Both the position numbers and the translations under genes were made by a program. Positions 18,645-26,960 of a stretch of 64,000 nt of DNA are shown here, in pieces. The stretch is taken from positions 1,257,731-1,321,730 of the forward strand of contig KB906725.1 of assembly GCA_000381565.1 (NCBI GenBank). The letters run 5' to 3'. Numbering within the stretch: the first letter of the stretch is position 1; each line of letters opens with the position of its first letter. The notes under the pieces were generated by a model that ran no database searches, was not told the DNA's origin, and saw nothing but the letters and a program-made list of their open reading frames with translations. This DNA is from Oxalobacteraceae bacterium AB_14 (GTDB taxonomy: Bacteria; Pseudomonadota; Gammaproteobacteria; Burkholderiales; Burkholderiaceae_D).

Positions 18645-18982
18645 AATTATTTAAGTGGGGACGTCGGATCGCCGCAAAGATCCTGAATAGCTGTGGACCG
18701 GCGAGATCTGTGATTGTGGTCGAGGGGGATAGCCTACCGTCGGTACTTCCTTATCGTAATCTCGTTCTTGCCCAAGACGATGGTGAAAATTGGTGTGTCG
18801 GCATGCGTTGTCCATGTGGTTGTGATGAGATTATCGAATTATTGGTAGTGCGTGAGGGTAAGCCAAGGTGGGACATACTCATTGATCTCCGCAGGCGCCC
18901 GTCACTTTATCCCTCAATCTGGCGATCGGCGGGATGCCAGTCTCATTTTTGGATTCAGAAGGGGCGCGTGATTTGGTGTTGA
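18641..18982 (+). CDS. DUF6527 family Cys-rich protein
   Basis: A 113-residue protein of the DUF6527 type. The central CPCGC element (in GMRCPCGCDEIIEL) looks like a metal site, flanked by short beta strands and ending in SHFWIQKGRVIWC. As I recall, proteins of this family often accompany prokaryotic ubiquitin-like conjugation genes; a target-recruitment or E3-like role has not been shown as far as I know and is only inferred here. Its ATG overlaps the stop of the JAB-E1 gene (ATGA), so it belongs to the same transcript. Confidence 0.7.
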   Translation: MKLFKWGRRIAAKILNSCGPARSVIVVEGDSLPSVLPYRNLVLAQDDGENWCVGMRCPCGCDEIIELLVVREGKPRWDILIDLRRRPSLYPSIWRSAGCQSHFWIQKGRVIWC

Positions 18983-19136
18983 GAAGCCGCGAGTTATACA
19001 CGCCGAAGTTACAATTGTTGAGTTTTCTCTATAGCATCTTCCGATATCCTAGTGTCAATGGTAGTAACCTGATACATCGTCTCATATGGCTCCAAGATCA
19101 GCGTCTAGGTCTGAAAAGCATCTCTAAGCAGTCTCT

Positions 19137-19599
19137 ATGGCAAAAATGATTCCGGACTTTGGCCCGGCCGAAACAGATAGTTATAGTGAACCCCTGGTCT
19201 ATAACCAGCTCAAAGCGCAGTTGTCGAATGACTTCACTGTCATACATAGTCTTCCATGGCTTGCGGCCGCAACTCGGCAGCTCAGTGGTGAGCGAAAACC
19301 ACCGACTGGAGAGATTGATTTCTTAATCCTGCATCCTCGGCTTGGAGTGCTGGCGTTAGAGGTCAAAGGCGGGCGGTATCGGATCCAAGGTGCTGCGTTC
19401 GTGCTAATGCGCACAGGTCACCGTGTTGGGGTCGTTAAGCAGACCCGCGACAACAGTCACGGACTTGCTAGATGGCTGGCCGGCAATAGCTCATTGCACG
19501 CCTCCATAGGGTATGCGTTTTGTTTCCCGGATAGCCATTTCTCGGTTGATGCGTTGCCTCCAGCGATGAGGGATCCAGGTCAAGGTGCTCCGCACTCAT
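19137..19599 (+). pseudogene. NERD nuclease-helicase gene, 5' part interrupted by IS21
   Basis: The first 154 codons of a NERD (nuclease-related) protein. The PD-(D/E)xK-type motif is present: Asp in GEIDFLIL and the LEVKGG strand. NERD domains are usually followed by a superfamily 1 helicase, and that second half is found beyond the IS at 22250-23673. Joining 19599 to 22250 (removing the IS and one target duplication) gives one continuous frame of 628 codons. The copy as sequenced would make a truncated NERD protein ending inside the IS at about 19658. It lies 154 bases after DUF6527, in the same direction as the Ubl cassette. Confidence 0.85.
19592..19599. repeat. 8-bp target site duplication, left copy
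   Basis: GCACTCAT directly precedes the first base of the IS21-family element and is repeated at 22242-22249 directly after its last base. Confidence 0.92.
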
Positions 19600-19750
19600 C
19601 CCCGTTGGCCGGGCAAAATCCCCCACCCCTGGCCGGGTCAAAATCCCCCACCTCCTGACCGCTTAGCGCTGCTGTAGCCGGTCACCGGAGAGCAATCCCG
19701 CTGGCAGGACGTAACCTTGCCCCTTCAACCATCGAAGGGGAGCATGGAGG

Positions 19751-21364
19751 GTGAACGTCTTGAAACCAAACAAACGAACCACAGTCGCCACGCTGCTGGC
19801 GAACGGCGCCAGCCAGCGCGAGATCGCGCGGCTGACTGGGGTGGACCGAAAAACCATCCGCCGTCTGGCGCTGGACGCGACCGGCCCGGGACCAAATTCC
19901 CCCACCCTGACCACCGGGCCAGCGACAGCAAATTCCCCCACCCCGGCCACCGGCACCCCGGCTGAAACTCCCCCACTGCGGCCACCGGCAACCGACAGCG
20001 GTCCGCAATCGCTGTGCGAGCCACATCGCGCCTTCATCGAGGCCCAGTTACGCCTGCGTCGGAACTATACGGCCATCTACCAGGACCTGGTCGACCAGTT
20101 CGGCTTCACCGGCCGCTACAACAGCGTCAAACGCTTCGCCGGCCGGCTGGTGCAGCGTGAGCCGGAACAGTTCGACCGGCTTGAGTTCGCCCCTGGCGAA
20201 GAGGCGCAGGTCGACTACGGTGAGGGCGCGCTGACACGCATCCCCGGCAGCGACCGTTACCGACGTCCGCGCCTGTTCGTGATGACCTTGCGCTACTCGC
20301 GCCGCAGCTTCCGGCGTGTGGTCTGGAATTCGTCAAAGGAGACCTGGGCCCAGCTGCACGAACAAGCCTTCCGCTACTTCGGCGGGACGACGGCTTACGT
20401 CGTCCTCGACAACCTCAAGGAGGGTGTGATCAAGCCCGACCTGTACGAGCCAGAGCTCAACCCCGTCTACCGGGACATGCTGGCCCACTACGGCGTCGTC
20501 GCCGACCCCGCCAGGGTGCGCGACCCCAACCGCAAAGGGACGGTCGAGAACGCGATCGGGCATACTCAAAGCACCGCGCTCAAGGGGCGCCGCTTCGAGA
20601 CCATCGACGAGCAGAACGCCTTCCTGGAACAGTGGGAGACCAAATGGGCGGCGCCGCGCATCCACGGCAGTGCCAAGCGCCAGGTCGAGGCCATGTTCCA
20701 GGAGGAGCGCGCCCACCTCGGCGCCTTGCCACTACAGGGCTTCGGCTACTACACCGAGTGTGAGCGCACCGTCGCCGACGACACCTGCGTGCGCATCGAC
20801 CACAGCAGTTACGCGGCGCGCCCCGCCAGGATTGGCAGCCGCGTGCTGGTGCGCTTGTTCGAGCGCCACGTCGAGATCCGCGACCGCTTCACGCTGGTCC
20901 TGCTGCGCACGCACCCGCGTGCCGAGCGCCCCGGCAGCGTGCTTCTGCCCGACGACGAGCGGCCCTTCAACCCATCGCGCGAGACGCGCCGCATCCTGGC
21001 CCAGGCCGGCGACATCGGCGAGGCCACGCTGCGCCTATGCCAGCAGTGGTTCGAGCATGAGGGCCGGGTCGGCCAGCGCAAGCTGCGCGGCGTCGTGGGG
21101 CTGGCCAAGCGCTACCCGCGCCGCCTGATCGATCAAGCCTGCGCTCAAGCCTTACAGGAGAACGTACGCACCTACCAGTCGATCAAGAACTTGACGGAAC
21201 GCCTGCTGGCGCAGGCGATGGTCGAGATCGACGCGCCACGCCAGGCCGAGCTGGACCTGGAGCAGCACCATCCACTGATCCGCGACGGCGACGACTACGC
21301 CGACCTGTTCACGCGCGCGGCGACCGCCAGCGCCGCCATCGCACCGACCAAGGAGACACCATGA
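19751..21364 (+). CDS. istA: IS21 family transposase IstA
   Basis: A 537-residue DDE transposase. An N-terminal HTH (SQREIARLTGVDRKTIRR) is followed by a Pro/Thr-rich linker and an integrase catalytic core: GEEAQVDYGEG contains the first Asp, VVLDNLKEGV the second, and the Glu lies in the RDPNRKGTVENAIGH segment. The C-terminal part has the beta-barrel typical of IstA. A GTG start at 19751 is used; GGAGG is directly adjacent. The linker DNA carries three degenerate copies of the IS terminal repeat motif (near 19894, 19930 and 19975). The stop overlaps the istB start (ATGA). It cuts and joins the IS ends, with IstB as partner. Confidence 0.93.
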   Translation: MNVLKPNKRTTVATLLANGASQREIARLTGVDRKTIRRLALDATGPGPNSPTLTTGPATANSPTPATGTPAETPPLRPPATDSGPQSLCEPHRAFIEAQLRLRRNYTAIYQDLVDQFGFTGRYNSVKRFAGRLVQREPEQFDRLEFAPGEEAQVDYGEGALTRIPGSDRYRRPRLFVMTLRYSRRSFRRVVWNSSKETWAQLHEQAFRYFGGTTAYVVLDNLKEGVIKPDLYEPELNPVYRDMLAHYGVVADPARVRDPNRKGTVENAIGHTQSTALKGRRFETIDEQNAFLEQWETKWAAPRIHGSAKRQVEAMFQEERAHLGALPLQGFGYYTECERTVADDTCVRIDHSSYAARPARIGSRVLVRLFERHVEIRDRFTLVLLRTHPRAERPGSVLLPDDERPFNPSRETRRILAQAGDIGEATLRLCQQWFEHEGRVGQRKLRGVVGLAKRYPRRLIDQACAQALQENVRTYQSIKNLTERLLAQAMVEIDAPRQAELDLEQHHPLIRDGDDYADLFTRAATASAAIAPTKETP

Positions 21365-22143
21365 GCATGACCATGAACGAAATCGAACGCGCCCTGCGCG
21401 AGCTGCGCCTGTCGGGCATCCGCGCCACCCTCGACACCCGCGTGTTGCAGGCCCAGGCCAACCAGGAACCCTTCCTCGACACCTTCGCGCTGATCTTGCA
21501 GGACGAGCTGGACCGGCGCCGCTCGCGCCTGATGGAGCGGCGTTACCAGCAAAGCGGGCTCGATGAGCGCATGGCGCTGGCTGACTTCGACTGGCGCTTC
21601 AATCCCAAGCTGCCGCGGGCCGCCTGTTTCGAACTGCACACCCTCAAGTTCGTCGCCGAGGGACAGAACGCGCTGATCATCGGCAAGCCGGGAACCGGCA
21701 AGAGCCACGTCGCCAAGGCGGTGGCTTACCAGGCCACCCTGCAGGGGCACAACGTGCGCTACCTGGAGGCCGACGGAGCCTTCGCCGCCTATGCTCTTGG
21801 TGGCGACGCCGAACAGCGGCAGCAACTGCGCACCTTGGTCGACGCCGACCTGCTGGTGCTCGACGACCTATTCCTCGCGCGCCGCATTAGCGACAAGGCC
21901 GGCGAACTGCTGCAAACGCTGGTGCACCAGCGCTACAAGCTCAAGCGCAGCATCGTGGTGACCTCGAACCGGGTGGTACAGGACTGGGGCAAGTACCTCG
22001 GCGACAACACGATGGCCACCACCATCCTGGACCGGCTGATGCACCGGGCTCACATCCTTGAGTTCGAGGGGAAGAGTTACCGGCTGAAAGAGGCAGCCTC
22101 ACGGCTCACACGCTTGACGTCTGCCGACGTCAAGCAGGACTGA
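21361..22143 (+). CDS. istB: IS21 family helper ATPase IstB
   Basis: A 260-residue AAA+ ATPase of the IstB/DnaC group, with Walker A GKPGTGKSH near residue 109, Walker B LLVLDDLFLAR and sensor VVTSNR. The length fits the family. It assembles on DNA and stimulates and positions IstA transposition. It is translationally coupled to istA and ends about 100 bases before the right IS terminus. Confidence 0.95.
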   Translation: MSMTMNEIERALRELRLSGIRATLDTRVLQAQANQEPFLDTFALILQDELDRRRSRLMERRYQQSGLDERMALADFDWRFNPKLPRAACFELHTLKFVAEGQNALIIGKPGTGKSHVAKAVAYQATLQGHNVRYLEADGAFAAYALGGDAEQRQQLRTLVDADLLVLDDLFLARRISDKAGELLQTLVHQRYKLKRSIVVTSNRVVQDWGKYLGDNTMATTILDRLMHRAHILEFEGKSYRLKEAASRLTRLTSADVKQD

Positions 22144-22241
22144 CACGGCCGAAGGCGGGCACATGGACTACAATCCGGACTGTCCTGCCTGGGGGAATTT
22201 GACCTGGCCAAAGGTGGGGGAATTTAACCTGGCCAACGGGG

Positions 22242-22249
22242 GCACTCAT
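22242..22249. repeat. 8-bp target site duplication, right copy
   Basis: GCACTCAT, identical to 19592-19599, flanks the right end of the IS21-family element. Confidence 0.92.
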
Positions 22250-23673
22250 TGATGCTCGATATGACTGACATGCCGAGCTTGGGCAGGCGGGTTATCGAGA
22301 TCATGACGTACTGGGCAAAAGAACTTAACATAAGGCCATTAGGTGAACAAAAGGTCGCAGAGCTCGTTAAAGCTTTATGTCCCGACTTCGATGGCACGCC
22401 TCAATGGGGACTAAAAGTCCTCTACGATAACCATTTCTGGTTACGCCTTACTCCGGAGCAGATTGCGGTAACGAACCGGCTTCTTTCCATACAAAAAATT
22501 ATCGTTACCGGCTGGCCTGGCACAGGTAAGACGCTAATTGGTGTAGAAGCAGCCAGACGCTTTCATAAGGCTGGCTGTAAGGTATTGGTGGTCACCTACA
22601 ATACCCTGTTGAGCGAGTACTGGGACAAGCAATTGGACGGCACGGATTGTACGGTGCTAACTTGGCTCAAACTGTGTCGAATAGCTCGATCCAAACTCAA
22701 TATCCCAACGCTTGATGAGGATCAGTTTCGTGAATGGAGGAAGGAGGAATGTGCTCAGGATCTATCCTCAGCTCTGGATGCAGGGCTACTTAGTCAATAC
22801 GACGTATTGATCTTGGATGAAGCTCAAGCTTTAAGACCGAGCTGGTGCGTTCTGTTATTTAAGTGGTTTGAGAAAAAAAAGGTCGCTGTCTTCTGTGACG
22901 AAACTCAAGTGTTTCCTTTTGAGCAGGAACCTACGACTCTTGCGTCGCTTGGTTCAATGCTCGGGGGAATAGTCCCATTTCACATGAGCGTCGTTATGCG
23001 CATGCCTCGAGCGGTTACAGATAGGTTGCTCGAAGTAAGAGAGTCGCAGATCCAGCTAAGTACCCCTAGGATGCTCGAAGCCGATACAGTTAGGGAAATG
23101 GTGGTAGACGGTTGGGACGACGTATTGCCTACCGTTGTGGGAACTCTATTTGAGCAGGGTGTTACGCCGTCAGATATCACTGTTTTGGCGAAGTATGGGC
23201 GTTATCGTTTGCCTAAGTCCGTCTTCGACTTTGTAGTTGAGCAGGATATCCCCGTAGAAACCGTCGCTCGCTTTCGCGGGATGGAGTCACCGATTGTACT
23301 CATAGTCAGCGCTGAGGATTTGACAGACACCGAGCTTTTCTGCGCCTATTCGAGAGCAACTACAAATTGCATGTCATTTTTCTCTGCGGAGCGTCTGCAA
23401 CTATCTGCAGCAGGCCGCTTTTTAGAAAAAGTGCTTACCGAGGCAACAAACCAGAGCGTGCTTAGTCACATTCAACATCGACTTCATCCGCAGACGATGC
23501 TTGCGGCGCACAAGACAAAAAAACTCACTAATGTGAAGACAATTAGCCTCTCTTGGTGTTATTCCATGAGGTGCTGGTTCCTGCCTTCTGTTACGCACCG
23601 CAGTATTTTAGGAGCCTCGGTTCACCCTATTCCAGGGCGGGAAACCGGGAACGTCCCACTCTTGCGTAGGTAG
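22250..23673 (+). pseudogene. NERD nuclease-helicase gene, 3' part (superfamily 1 helicase domain)
   Basis: The helicase half of the NERD gene started at 19137. Visible motifs: Walker A TGWPGTGKTLIG, Walker B VLILDEAQAL, VFCDETQVF (motif III-like) and FCAYSRATTN (motif VI-like). An ATG at 22252 could allow separate translation of about 473 residues, so a helicase fragment may still be made. The C-terminal 30 residues or so (after WCYSMRCWFLP) do not look like the family and run into the next transposon, so the natural end may also be lost. Before the IS insertion this was the last gene of the Ubl cassette. Confidence 0.8.
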
Positions 23674-23888
23674 AGCGTTGCCGCCGTTGAGCGTGGGTTG
23701 GCCGAGGTATGGAGCCGGTCGGCATTGTTGCCGGTGGCCGGTCGCTCTGGCGGAGCGTCGGGCAGGCGCGGGACGCGCCATGAACGGGCGAGCTCGCCTT
23801 CGCTCGGATCAATTCGCCCCCGCCGATGGATCGAACGCCGACAGGCAGGGCCTGCAGAAGCAAGACCAAGCCTGCTGGCGTTCTTGGG

Positions 23889-24086
23889 TCAGAATGGTTC
23901 GTTTGGGTATTTCCAGGGCTGCTCTGGGTCGTAAAGGCCGCGCGGCGCCGCCTCCTCGTGCCGCCTGATCTGAACCGCATATTGCATTTCGCAATCGCGT
24001 GTGAGTTTGCGCAGGAACTGGACCAGCGTAGCTGCCCCTTCGTCACTCAAGTCACGCGGGATCCTGCGGTGCTGGTTCGGTTTCAT
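23889..24086 (-). CDS. small transposon-associated protein
   Basis: A 65-residue basic protein beginning MKPNQHRRIPRDLSDEGA, with a predicted amphipathic helix (ATLVQFLRKLTRDCEMQY) and a polar C-terminus ending KYPNEPF. Its ATG overlaps the stop of the AAA ATPase gene (ATGA), which supports real translation and a role in the same transposon. The function is unknown. Confidence 0.6.
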   Translation of the reverse strand: MKPNQHRRIPRDLSDEGAATLVQFLRKLTRDCEMQYAVQIRRHEEAAPRGLYDPEQPWKYPNEPF

Positions 24087-24883
24087 CTGAGCTCCTCAAT
24101 GGCTTGTTGCAGCAGGTCGTCCGGCAGATGATTCAATCCTTTGGGCACCGCCAGCCGCATGGCGGTGTGCAAGATCCGCCCGGCGATGCGCGGCAAGCCC
24201 TTCGATGCCTGACGCAACACTTCCATGCCGGAATCGGCCAACAGGGTATGCTGGCAGCCCGAGGCCTTGAGGGCATGGCCGATCAACAATGCGAAGCGCT
24301 CGCGCTCGACGACGGGCTTCAGTTGCACCCGCGCGGCGATGCGCCCGTGCAAGGCCGCATAGGGCGCGCGTTCGAGCGTTTGCGCCAGGCCGGGATGGCC
24401 CACCAGCCATACGGTGATCAGATCGCGCGCGTCGAACGCGAAGTTCAGGAACGCGGGCAGGTCGCGGAAGAACTCGACCGGCAGGTTCTGCGCCTCGTCG
24501 ATGATCCACACCGGCAGCAACTGCTTGCCGTCGACCATCTCGGCGATGCGTTGCTTGATGTCACGCCACAGCTGCGCGCGCCGGTAGGATGGCTCGATGC
24601 CCAGCGCGCCGGCCAGGCTGCGGTACAGGTCGAGCCGTCCGAAGTCGGTCTCGGGCTGGTAGACGACCTGGTAGCGGTGCGGGTTGAGGGTGTCGCTCAG
24701 GCTGCGCAGCGCCGCCGTCTTGCCTACCCCGGGTTCGCCGGTGATGAGCCCGACACCGGGCGCCTGCAGCAGCCAGTTGAAGCGTTCGGACAGTTGCGCC
24801 AGCGCACCATCGTCCCACAGGTCCTTGCCTTCCTTACCCAGCGGCGGGTGGCGCAGTCCGAAGTGTTGGAGGTACATGCTCAA
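24083..24883 (-). CDS. ExeA/TniB-like AAA ATPase of transposon
   Basis: A 266-residue AAA+ ATPase. N-terminal MYLQHFGLRHPP is typical of ExeA-type proteins. Walker A is TGEPGVGKTAAL, Walker B VWIIDEAQNL, and a sensor-like GHPGLAQTL follows. In transposons with a Mu-type transposase, this ATPase selects target DNA and activates the transposase, as MuB, TniB and TnsC do. Its start overlaps the stop of the transposase gene by four bases. General secretion ExeA is an unlikely alternative because no secretion genes are near. Confidence 0.88.
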   Translation of the reverse strand: MSMYLQHFGLRHPPLGKEGKDLWDDGALAQLSERFNWLLQAPGVGLITGEPGVGKTAALRSLSDTLNPHRYQVVYQPETDFGRLDLYRSLAGALGIEPSYRRAQLWRDIKQRIAEMVDGKQLLPVWIIDEAQNLPVEFFRDLPAFLNFAFDARDLITVWLVGHPGLAQTLERAPYAALHGRIAARVQLKPVVERERFALLIGHALKASGCQHTLLADSGMEVLRQASKGLPRIAGRILHTAMRLAVPKGLNHLPDDLLQQAIEELR

Positions 24884-26202
24884 TCCCCCTTCTTGCCGTG
24901 GTACCGCGCGAGCGCCATCTCGACCAGGTTGGGGCCGCTGCGCGGACCCGGTGCCGGCGGTTCCGGATCGGGTTTGCGCCGAACGCGGTGCAGGTTAGCA
25001 TGCGCGTCCAGCCTGGTGGCCAAGCCCACCATTGCGCCGGCTTCGTTCTCGACGCCGACCACCACGCCGGCATGCGGGTCAACCACCAGTCGCACCGTCT
25101 TGCCGGCCAGCTCGTAGGGCACCTCGAATCTGGCGCCCAGATACGACACCGTGCCGTCCTTGCGCACGTAGCGCTTGATCCGGTGGTGGAACATGGCGTC
25201 GAGCTGCGCCGCTAACTGGCCCAACGGCCGGATCTTCGGCAGATCCTGCTGGTAGCGCGCCAGCGGCGTCAACCCGGCCAGGCCCTCGTGCGGCGTGCGG
25301 TGGTAGATACCTTCGAGCCAGGCCCACAGGCGCGCGTTCAGGTCGGCCAAGTCGCCGATGCGGGCGGCGTCGAGTTCGCTCAGGAACTGGTCGCGCACGG
25401 TGCGATGCCAGCGCTCGATCTTGCCTTTGCCGGCCGGCTGGTACGGGCGGCAGTAAATGACGTGGATCTCCAGCCGCGCGCACAGCGCCTGCAGTGTGCC
25501 GGCCTTGTAGGCGGCGCCGTTGTCGACCACCAGCTTGATCGGCCGGCCACGCTTGAGCAGCGCCTGCTTGAGCACCCCCTCGATGTCGAGCGCCGTCTCG
25601 CCCAGGCAGAAGGCGCTATGCGTTACCAGGCGCGAGGCGTCGTCGAACAGCGATACCAGATAGACCTTGCGCGGCTTGCCGTCGACGATGACGCGCGGCC
25701 CGTGCATGACGTCGCCGTACCAGATCGCGCCGGCCGACTCGGCCACGAAGCTGCGCTTCTCCTCGGGCTGACTCGATGAACCACTCATGCGCGCTATACC
25801 GTGGCCAGCCAGCAGGCGGTGGATCGCCGAGCGCGACAGGCTGTCCCTGGCCGCTTCGCCGCTCGTTTGCAGCAGTTGGCGGATCTGGCGGATCGATCTG
25901 CGCGGGTTGTCGCGTTTGGCTGCGACGATGGCTTCCTGGAGGGCGGGCGCGATCTTGGAGCGGCCGCGGTCTATCCTCGTTTTCGGCGCCAGGCCGTCGA
26001 TGCCCTCGCGCCGGTACTTGTAGAGCCAGCTTTCGATGGTCTTCTCGCCCAGGTAGGTGCGGCGCGAGTTGGGGATCGCGTATTGGCGCTGGGCCAGTTC
26101 GCGCAGGGTGCGCTGCAGTTCGCCGCGTTCGAGGCGCTCGCGGCTGACCAGCGGCCCCAGCACGGATAGGCGGAACAAGGCGGTCGGATCGATCTGTTTC
26201 AT
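24880..26202 (-). CDS. DDE integrase/transposase (Mu/Tn552-like)
   Basis: A 440-residue transposase. An N-terminal HTH pair (IPNSRRTYLGEKTIESWL, then RSIRQIRQLL) precedes the retroviral-integrase-type core: Asp in IWYGDVMHGPRV, Asp in KLVVDNGAAY, and Glu in GKGKIERWHRTV. A Mu-type C-terminal beta barrel (FEVPYELAGKTVRLVVDP) follows. It catalyses strand transfer of the transposon, together with the ATPase encoded downstream in the same operon. Confidence 0.92.
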   Translation of the reverse strand: MKQIDPTALFRLSVLGPLVSRERLERGELQRTLRELAQRQYAIPNSRRTYLGEKTIESWLYKYRREGIDGLAPKTRIDRGRSKIAPALQEAIVAAKRDNPRRSIRQIRQLLQTSGEAARDSLSRSAIHRLLAGHGIARMSGSSSQPEEKRSFVAESAGAIWYGDVMHGPRVIVDGKPRKVYLVSLFDDASRLVTHSAFCLGETALDIEGVLKQALLKRGRPIKLVVDNGAAYKAGTLQALCARLEIHVIYCRPYQPAGKGKIERWHRTVRDQFLSELDAARIGDLADLNARLWAWLEGIYHRTPHEGLAGLTPLARYQQDLPKIRPLGQLAAQLDAMFHHRIKRYVRKDGTVSYLGARFEVPYELAGKTVRLVVDPHAGVVVGVENEAGAMVGLATRLDAHANLHRVRRKPDPEPPAPGPRSGPNLVEMALARYHGKKGD

Positions 26203-26330
26203 GGGTGCTCCTGTTGAGTTCGGGAGCTTTCATGGAAACCGATATCGGCTACCGGCGGCAGTGGGCAAAGTGTGTGGGTTGGGTAATTTGCGTGGCGGAA
26301 CCTGTCTCCTGGTGGTTTCGGGTCAGCGTT

Positions 26331-26867
26331 TCATGGGACGGATATTTCCCGATCTGCCCATGCCATCGCATCGGCCAGCGACATCGCGACCATGCAAGCC
26401 GTCCAGAAGCGGGGACCCTCGCCACCGCGCCCCAGTTCTGGGAAGCGGCTGCGCAGGACGAAGGAAAGTGTCGACGTGCAGGCGTGCATCCAGTCGCGCC
26501 AGCGGCGCGCAGTGTGGTGTGCGACGCCGGCGCACATGGCCGCGCCGCGTAACGAAGCGCCGGCCAACAGGTCCAGCAGAACCCGCTGCTGTTTGGCCCA
26601 CGGGTGCCAGCGACGCGGCGCGATGCACAGCGGCAAACGCGAACAGGTACGTCCGCATGGGCTGCAGCAAAAGCGTGTCACCCGGACCGGATTGAGCGAG
26701 GCGGCGGCAGCACCATCGCGGTCCGGTTTGCGCTCGTAAAAGCCGTGCAGCCAGAGACCGGCCATACCGCAATGCGGGCAAGCGAACGGCCGATAGACTT
26801 CCGGCGCACGCGCCATTTGATCGATATGTTGGGGTAACGAAGGATTTACAGATAGAATTCGATGCAT
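26331..26867 (-). CDS. zinc-ribbon/HTH transposon protein (DUF6431-like)
   Basis: A 178-residue protein. The N-terminal region has a Cys pair in CPHCGMAGLWLHGFYER and a second in CCSPCGRTC, forming a zinc-ribbon as in DUF6431-type and transposase-associated proteins. The C-terminal half is helical, with an HTH-like LLAGASLRGAAMCAGVAHHT. It is the first gene of the four-gene transposon and probably binds the transposon ends or acts as regulator. The ATG at 26867 is chosen because the preceding 29 residues have no family-like character; a longer frame reaches 26954. Confidence 0.65.
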   Translation of the reverse strand: MHRILSVNPSLPQHIDQMARAPEVYRPFACPHCGMAGLWLHGFYERKPDRDGAAAASLNPVRVTRFCCSPCGRTCSRLPLCIAPRRWHPWAKQQRVLLDLLAGASLRGAAMCAGVAHHTARRWRDWMHACTSTLSFVLRSRFPELGRGGEGPRFWTACMVAMSLADAMAWADREISVP

Positions 26868-26960
26868 AGGCCGGTCCCGATGGTATGTGTTTTGTGTGAG
26901 AACTAACACGATATCAGAGGAGTACTGGCCTATCTTTTTTACGCTACATCCCATGCTGTC

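Larger units (their letters stand above)
19600..22241 (+). mobile_element. IS21-family insertion sequence, 2642 bp
   Basis: Bounded by inverted ends CCCCGTTGGCC (19600-19610) and GGCCAACGGGG (22231-22241) and an 8-bp direct repeat GCACTCAT. It carries overlapping istA and istB genes. As is usual for IS21, each end has two copies of a longer repeat: on the left 19605-19627 and 19630-19652 (GGCCGGG followed by CAAAATCCCCCACC), on the right 22191-22210 and 22213-22237 (GGGGGAATTT followed by ACCTGGCC). The element has much higher GC than its target gene. Confidence 0.95.
23600..26960 (-). mobile_element. second transposon, Mu/Tn552-like, four genes (ends approximate)
   Basis: Four minus-strand genes, mostly with overlapping or close starts, encode a zinc-ribbon/HTH protein, a DDE transposase with Mu-type C-terminus, an ExeA/TniB-like AAA ATPase and a 65-residue protein. 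GC is high, unlike the interrupted genes on both sides. I could not identify matching terminal inverted repeats or a target duplication. The left end is probably between 23590 and 23660, where the NERD-helicase frame loses similarity, and the right end between 26900 and 26960. The stretch 23674-23888 inside it has no convincing gene. Confidence 0.7.

Noticed and set aside
18934..19149. A 71-codon plus-strand frame between DUF6527 and the NERD gene
   Set aside because: It overlaps the end of DUF6527 in another frame and has no ribosome binding site or family features.
19893..19995. A possible CRISPR-like array suggested by repeated CCCCCACC units
   Set aside because: Only three degenerate copies with unequal spacing inside the coding frame of istA; no cas genes in the window apart from a Cas4-like domain fused to a helicase.
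24104..25117. A 337-codon plus-strand frame over the transposon ATPase and transposase
   Set aside because: Antisense; the minus strand has Walker motifs, DDE residues and ATGA-coupled starts.
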